Translations under genes and position numbers: made by a program
Shown: piece after piece, positions 59,696-64,000 of the stretch
Layout of the letters: the number at the start of each line of letters is the position of its first letter
Numbering within the stretch: the stretch's first letter is position 1
The notes under the pieces: generated by a model
Databases searched by the model: none
Seen by the model: the letters and a program-made list of their open reading frames with translations, nothing else
Told to the model about the DNA's origin: nothing
Source: Symsagittifera roscoffensis
Lineage: Eukaryota; Xenacoelomorpha; Acoela; Convolutidae
Length of the DNA: 64,000 nucleotides
Direction: 5' to 3'
NCBI RefSeq assembly: GCF_963678635.1
Contig: NC_087063.1
Span: 16,309,006 to 16,373,005 of the forward strand

Positions 59696-60348
59696 ATTAG
59701 GAATCCACGGAATCTAAAAACATCAAAGAAAATGCGTGTGTTCCGGAATCCGGGACACATGATTTCTAGCTTTTTGGCACCGATTCCGCAAAAACCAAAT
59801 AACACGGATTGGCGACGTAATGCTTTGACACAGGAGTGCTAAAGGAGGAAGGAGCATCGAACGAAACGGTGATTACCACCTTTGTGCCTCCTAGCCTGGA
59901 AACACGCTTGGGGACGGTCCCTGCCGTCACGAACCATAGACAGCAGAGCTCCAGCGAACCAGGTCAAACAACAGACGTTCAAGATCGATTGGGAGAAGCG
60001 CCGGTGAGGAGGACCATTCATCCTAGGAGAAGACTAGGGCCTGTCAACCCGATGGAAGAGACAACTAGCACGTCTAGATCAGACACGAGATCGGAGACGA
60101 CAAGTACCAGTCGAGAGGAGAGACGCCCGGATAGAGGCTCGTTGATGTGGTCAAGGCCCATACCTTCTCCCTGGCATGTGTACAAGGACGAACTAATGAA
60201 GCTGGATCTCCAGAGGGTGAGCTTCATCGAGGATGCCAGGAGGATGCTGAATGGAGCGAGGCTATCTGTCAGTAGACTGTACTCGATAACAGGCGTAGAC
60301 TGGTTGATAGCCGCTGGCTTAAAAACTTCAGCTCCACGATGGCCTTGA
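59696..60348 (+). pseudogene. Second polyprotein, disordered linker region
   Basis: Mostly a Ser/Thr/Arg-rich frame at 59,836-60,348 (170 codons) with a TTSTSRSDTRSETTSTSREE repeat-like stretch, then a more ordered PSPWHVYKDELMKLDLQRVS segment. No catalytic motif. It connects the SGNH domain to the next ordered block across frame changes near 59,700-59,830 and near 60,340. Confidence 0.45.
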
Positions 60349-61297
60349 GATTTGCTGACCTAGAGGGACTGCCCTCTAATAACACAATGGGACCAGTGAA
60401 CGCAAGACCATTGCAGGACGTGAGGTTAAATCATGGTGAGGGGAATCGAGAAGAGAGACTGGGAAGATTTCTGAAAACGAGGGCGCCGATTGGACAACAT
60501 GTGAAGATGTTCAGGCAGGTGGCGACACCCCCGAGTCATGTGAAAGAAAGAACATACCCGAAACAAGTGAGTCAAGATGGTGACGTCCAAAGGTACGGCG
60601 GATTGAAAGCGATAAAGAAAGATGAGACCATCTTTGCCGCGTACGATACAGCAGAAATAAGGAAGGCCAAGATTATGATAGTAGCGAATTCAGAGTTCGT
60701 GTACACTTCCAAGTCTCTGTTTTGGCCGGATGTCATTATGTTGGCAGCGGTCGATCTGGACCTACTGCAGGCTGTATCTCTGGCAATAGGGGTACAAAGA
60801 CAGACGGACATGAACCCAATCACGATCATGTTTGCTGGCATCAATGACCATTTACACAGTAGAGGTCTTCTGAGCAGACTCAGAGATCCTACAATGGCAG
60901 AAAATGCAATAAAGGGTGGCCAGCAATAAAGGGTATCCTGGAGTCAATGGTTGAAGTGGTGGATGCGACGAAGGAGGGGTCGTTCACCAAGGTGACACCG
61001 AGAGTAGTGTTCGCGCTGTCTCCGGGGTATGCATGTCTCCCGGATGGATTGAAATTCGTGTATGCGATCGTGACCTTGCTTTCGGAAGGGAAATATGATG
61101 TAATCATATCGGCCCCAAATCGCATGATAGAGATGGAGAACCTGAGACCACTCAGGGCTGAAATACCTGCGGTGTGGTCAGATACACTCAAACTTAAGTC
61201 GGTGTGGTCAGATATACTCAAACTTAAACCGGGAAAAGACGACGACCATCGAGTGGTCATAGCGATGTCGAACGACTTATGGTTGCGAGCAATGTAA
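60339..61297 (+). pseudogene. Second, diverged SGNH-like block
   Basis: The frame 60,339-60,929 holds AKIMIVANSEFVYTSKSLF, then a hydrophobic strand, then ITIMFAGINDHLHSRG, which matches the SGNH block III G-x-N-D. The nucleophile-like position reads N-S rather than G-D-S. After a 17-bp duplication at 60,906-60,934 that changes frame, the sense continues at 60,947-61,297 with VVFALSPGYACLPDGLKFVY and VIISAPNRMIEMENLRP. A 30-bp in-frame tandem duplication lies at 61,171-61,230. It may be a structural SGNH-like relative without activity; the family is uncertain. Confidence 0.42.
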
Positions 61298-61304
61298 GTG
61301 ACAG

Positions 61305-63602
61305 GTGAAAAAGCGAGAACGAAAAATTCCAAGGAGACTAGAGCTCATTTTCGAGGCGATGGTTTTGAGGACCAAAGCGGAGGCCAACCAGTGGCTACAT
61401 CTAAGTCCTCGAGTAGCGGCATTGGGTGCAGATGCTTTTGAGCAAGGCCCCATAATGATTAAGAAGATCCATGCCTACTTGTTAAAGGAGGTGAACCTAG
61501 CTGAAAATGCTGAAGAAAAGACAGCTGAGTTTGTGAACAGATTGTGCCAGATTACCCTGGAAACATTCTGGACCCGGGAAGTGAAGGGGTAAGAAGGCTT
61601 TGAGCGGACAGATAGCATGCTGGAAGGGTTGGGAGCCGGATGGACCGCGTCCTTCTTGGCGAAAGTCTACCCGAAAGTCTCTCATTACTTGATAAAGGAA
61701 TTCCTCCAAGCAGTAGTGGAAGTATCGATTGTGGAACTACTAGCCTTGTTCGTGACGTTTGGAGCAAAGAGTTTCGTGAAAAGACCGGCGGTACTGCTCA
61801 CCGAAGGAGTTCAGAACCTGCGGTTAGATGGGCTTCTAACATTGATTGCGATTACCCACGGAAACTTGGGAGGACTAATGAAGCTGACACGTTGTCCAGA
61901 GCAGATGAGAGACAAGGTGAGAAAATTAGACATGAAGAAAGCCACGGACTCGTGGAATAAGATAAGAGACCTGAGACACGCTCTTATCCAATATCTCTTA
62001 CAACAAAATTGCTTTGGAACGGGAGAAGATGAGACTATCGAAAGAGAAGAAGATGTGAGACGACATGTTGGCGGCATGCCCCTACTAACCGATCTGAACT
62101 TCGCTATGAGGACCGATCCCTTAGCGTTGATCAGAGGAGCCACGGAGTTTGTGAGAGTGATCTATGGTCCAGCAGTCACATTTGCGTTCCCTGATGTTAA
62201 GGTGGAGGCGTATAGGAGGTCGGTGCTGCACCTGAACCTCATATCAGCAGTGGACGGTAGTGCGTTGAACTGGTGTGAGCAGCACGTGTTGCGGGAGCTC
62301 ATGAGCAAAGATCTGTTATTTGCGAAGTTATCAGAGCCACAAATGACAGTCATCAATTTTGACGATCACTTCCGTGATTGCATGGGAGAAGTAGAGAGAG
62401 GGCACATCGAGGTGTTTCCGAAGCTTTGGAATCTGAGACCCTATGATAAGACGAATGGTGAAATAACCAGAGTTGCTCGTCTCACTGCAGCATATCACAA
62501 GGTGAGAGAAGAGACGACAGACTGGGGTGATTACGAGAAGCTGCCGGAAGAAATCCCTGAATCCCCTCTGATAAGAAGGATGTTGCTCGGAGCAGTCTCC
62601 GTGGTACAAACTCCTAGGTTGAGAGCATTTGAAACCAATGAAAGGAGAATAGGAAAATTCGTGGGAACGATGGATCCATACTTTGTGGGGAGGAATGCTG
62701 CCGTGTTACAGTACACACGATTTGCCTACACGGATCAAGCGACGAGAAGCCGGATAAGCAACGCCGCGACTCCCAAGCCGGGAGGATTTGACAAGGAATG
62801 GGCGGGATTAGGCTTAGCGCCTATGAAGATGAGAGGCAGGACCGAACTGTCTGAGGCCTCCTTGATCCTGACTAGTGTGAAACCGGAGTTGACAGTAGGA
62901 GGAACGCTGCAGACGAGAACCTTCCTAGCACCCTTCGGCTGTGAGGAAATCAAAGTGGTCCATGGAGAAGAGGAAGATGGATCGGCCGGCACACTGATCA
63001 TACCGAAATTTTGTAAGGGACCGACACTGAGAAGCAAGGACCCTCAAGCTCGAAGAAGGATACGTCAGAAGGAGATGATGGGCAGGGAGGAAGCCGTCAA
63101 ATGGAAGAACCCATGCAACAAGATGCAAATCAAGCTGGTGGGGAAGACGACAGGGCATCGACAGGAGGAATATCCAGCCTTGGATTTCAATTTCCTCAGT
63201 GATCTTGAGAACAACGCGGATACGTTGGAGGCGACTGAACCAGCAGATGAAGGCACTTCGACACTGGAACCTCCGTCAGCCTTTACAGAAATGAAACGGA
63301 ATTTGCCGGAGAGCGGCTCTCCTGGCAATTCGAGAAATAACGAACAAAGAATCCTCATGGAATCACCTAGGAGAAGAAAAATAGAAGGCTCTGCCATAGT
63401 ACCTTTCTTGGGAACGTTGCCCGTAGAAGAGTGGGAAGTACATCACCGAGACCATGAAAGTAGGACGGGATGTAGATTGGACAAAGTGGCGTTCATGGAA
63501 GAAGTCTTGACAGTGGTTCAGAGCTATGGGACCCAGTCCATTTTGAAAGTAGGTCTCAGTCGACGATTGATGCGGGAAGTCCTTGACAAACTTGATGAGT
63601 AA
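61305..63602 (+). pseudogene. Long conserved-looking C-terminal protein of unknown family
   Basis: One frame runs 61,305-63,602 with only a TAA at 61,590 inside, giving 95 plus 661 codons in phase; it is the longest intact stretch in the second block. Text is well-folded in character: alternating hydrophobic strands and helices (HYLIKEFLQAVVEVSIVELL), a cysteine pair 13 residues apart (NWCEQ and further on FRDCMG), and a charged Lys/Arg-rich C-terminus. No signal peptide or transmembrane segment is evident, so it does not look like an envelope protein. I do not recognise the family. By position it is part of the same precursor as the SGNH domain. Confidence 0.5.
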
Positions 63603-64000
63603 GAAGGGAGGTTGAGTGAGTTGTTGATTGACTCAGCCACTGATGAAAGTGAGGCGAACTCTCCCATCAAGATGACACCGCAGGATGATAAAGGAGAGGT
63701 GGTATATCTGTCAAGAACCAGGAGGGGACCGATGCGATCGAAATTGGTGATTGATAAGATCAACGAGATGAAGATGAAGTTAGGCAGCAAAGTGATGCCG
63801 AGGAGAGTAGGAAAGACGGAGGTGGATTCAGAGATATCAATGAAAGCTGCCAATTCAGCGAAAGGAAAACGAGTCGAAGAGGCCATGGATTTGGGATAAG
63901 GTGATTATCAATTGCCTGGCACGGACAGAATGTTAACCGATGTAGCGATGGTGCCACCGATTCTCATGGCAGGGATAAAGTCAACAGGTTACAAATCCGA
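63603..64000 (+). pseudogene. Continuation of the second polyprotein past an in-frame stop
   Basis: The frame of the 661-codon stretch stays open after TAA 63,600 to another TAA at 63,897, and again beyond it to the window edge. The text is charged (KGEVVYLSRTRRGP, then KLGSKVMPRRVGK) with no motif. The persistence of one frame across two stops suggests decay by point mutation of a longer protein rather than a true end. Confidence 0.5.

Larger units (their letters stand above)
47408..64000 (+). mobile_element. Giant Ty3/gypsy-like LTR retroelement, >16 kb, truncated by window edge
   Basis: The order gag-like region, CCHC knuckles, protease, RT, RNase H, integrase is that of Ty3/gypsy (metavirus-type) elements; integrase after RNase H excludes the Ty1/copia order. 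After integrase comes a macro-like domain, then a second coding block of at least 6 kb with an SGNH esterase-type domain. The strand is visibly purine-rich and higher in GC than the rest of the window. Frame changes and in-frame stops occur throughout, so this copy would not make its full products as sequenced. The right end is not in the window, so total size and LTRs are unknown. Confidence 0.88.

Noticed and set aside
61305-63602. Envelope glycoprotein
   Set aside because: No signal peptide, no membrane anchor, no cluster of cysteines or glycosylation sites as expected for a fusion protein.

Overview
The window is AT-rich animal (metazoan) DNA with almost no recognisable host genes. It is dominated by repeats of several ages and, at the right, by most of one very large LTR-type retroelement. 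The mix of Ty3/gypsy-like, LINE-like and restriction-like-endonuclease (RLE) retroelement relics with DNA-transposon miniatures fits a small-genome invertebrate. A nematode is plausible, but nothing here fixes the species.

Layout. 1-19,662: AT-rich sequence with no firm gene. It holds a degenerate dispersed repeat family (A, 2.1-4.9 kb and pieces at 9.6-10.3 kb), a 459-bp inverted-repeat miniature transposon with a 9-bp target duplication (2,534-2,992), a 200-bp assembly gap (6,967-7,166), about 1 kb of TACA tetranucleotide microsatellite (7.5-8.55 kb), a cluster of GAGCGG motifs in both orientations (8.75-8.98 kb), and a tandem family (B) of about 0.9-kb units (12.5-18.04 kb). 19,663-47,407: three head-to-tail, nearly identical copies of a 10.24-kb composite segment. 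Copy 3 is complete. A deletion of 2,981 bp has removed the right end of copy 1 and the first 462 bp of copy 2. Each copy carries a minus-strand LINE relic, a plus-strand RLE-domain relic of a second non-LTR element, a miniature-transposon relative, palindromes, and (copies 2 and 3) a 26-bp-period CCGGAGGGGT array.

47,408-64,000 (continuing past the edge): a purine-rich, higher-GC block coding on the plus strand. In order it encodes an acidic N-terminal gag region, a coiled coil and gag with two CCHC zinc knuckles, an aspartic protease, reverse transcriptase (YVDD), RNase H, a connection region, integrase (HHCC, DDE, GPF) and a macro-like domain resembling the TARG1/OARD1 type. After a spacer of about 370 bp, in the position where a retrovirus has env, comes a second coding region of at least 6 kb. 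It contains an SGNH/GDSL-type esterase domain, a second diverged SGNH-like stretch and a long conserved-looking protein I do not recognise. The frame is broken many times, by shifts (several at homopolymer runs) and by in-frame stops that are nearly all TAA, so this copy looks inactive or imperfectly sequenced.

The most interesting biology is the pairing of an ADP-ribose-binding-type macro fold and an SGNH esterase in one giant Ty3/gypsy-like element. That could mean the element acts on host ADP-ribosylation or on ester-linked modifications or lipids. The domain calls rest on motifs read by eye; the functional idea is inference.
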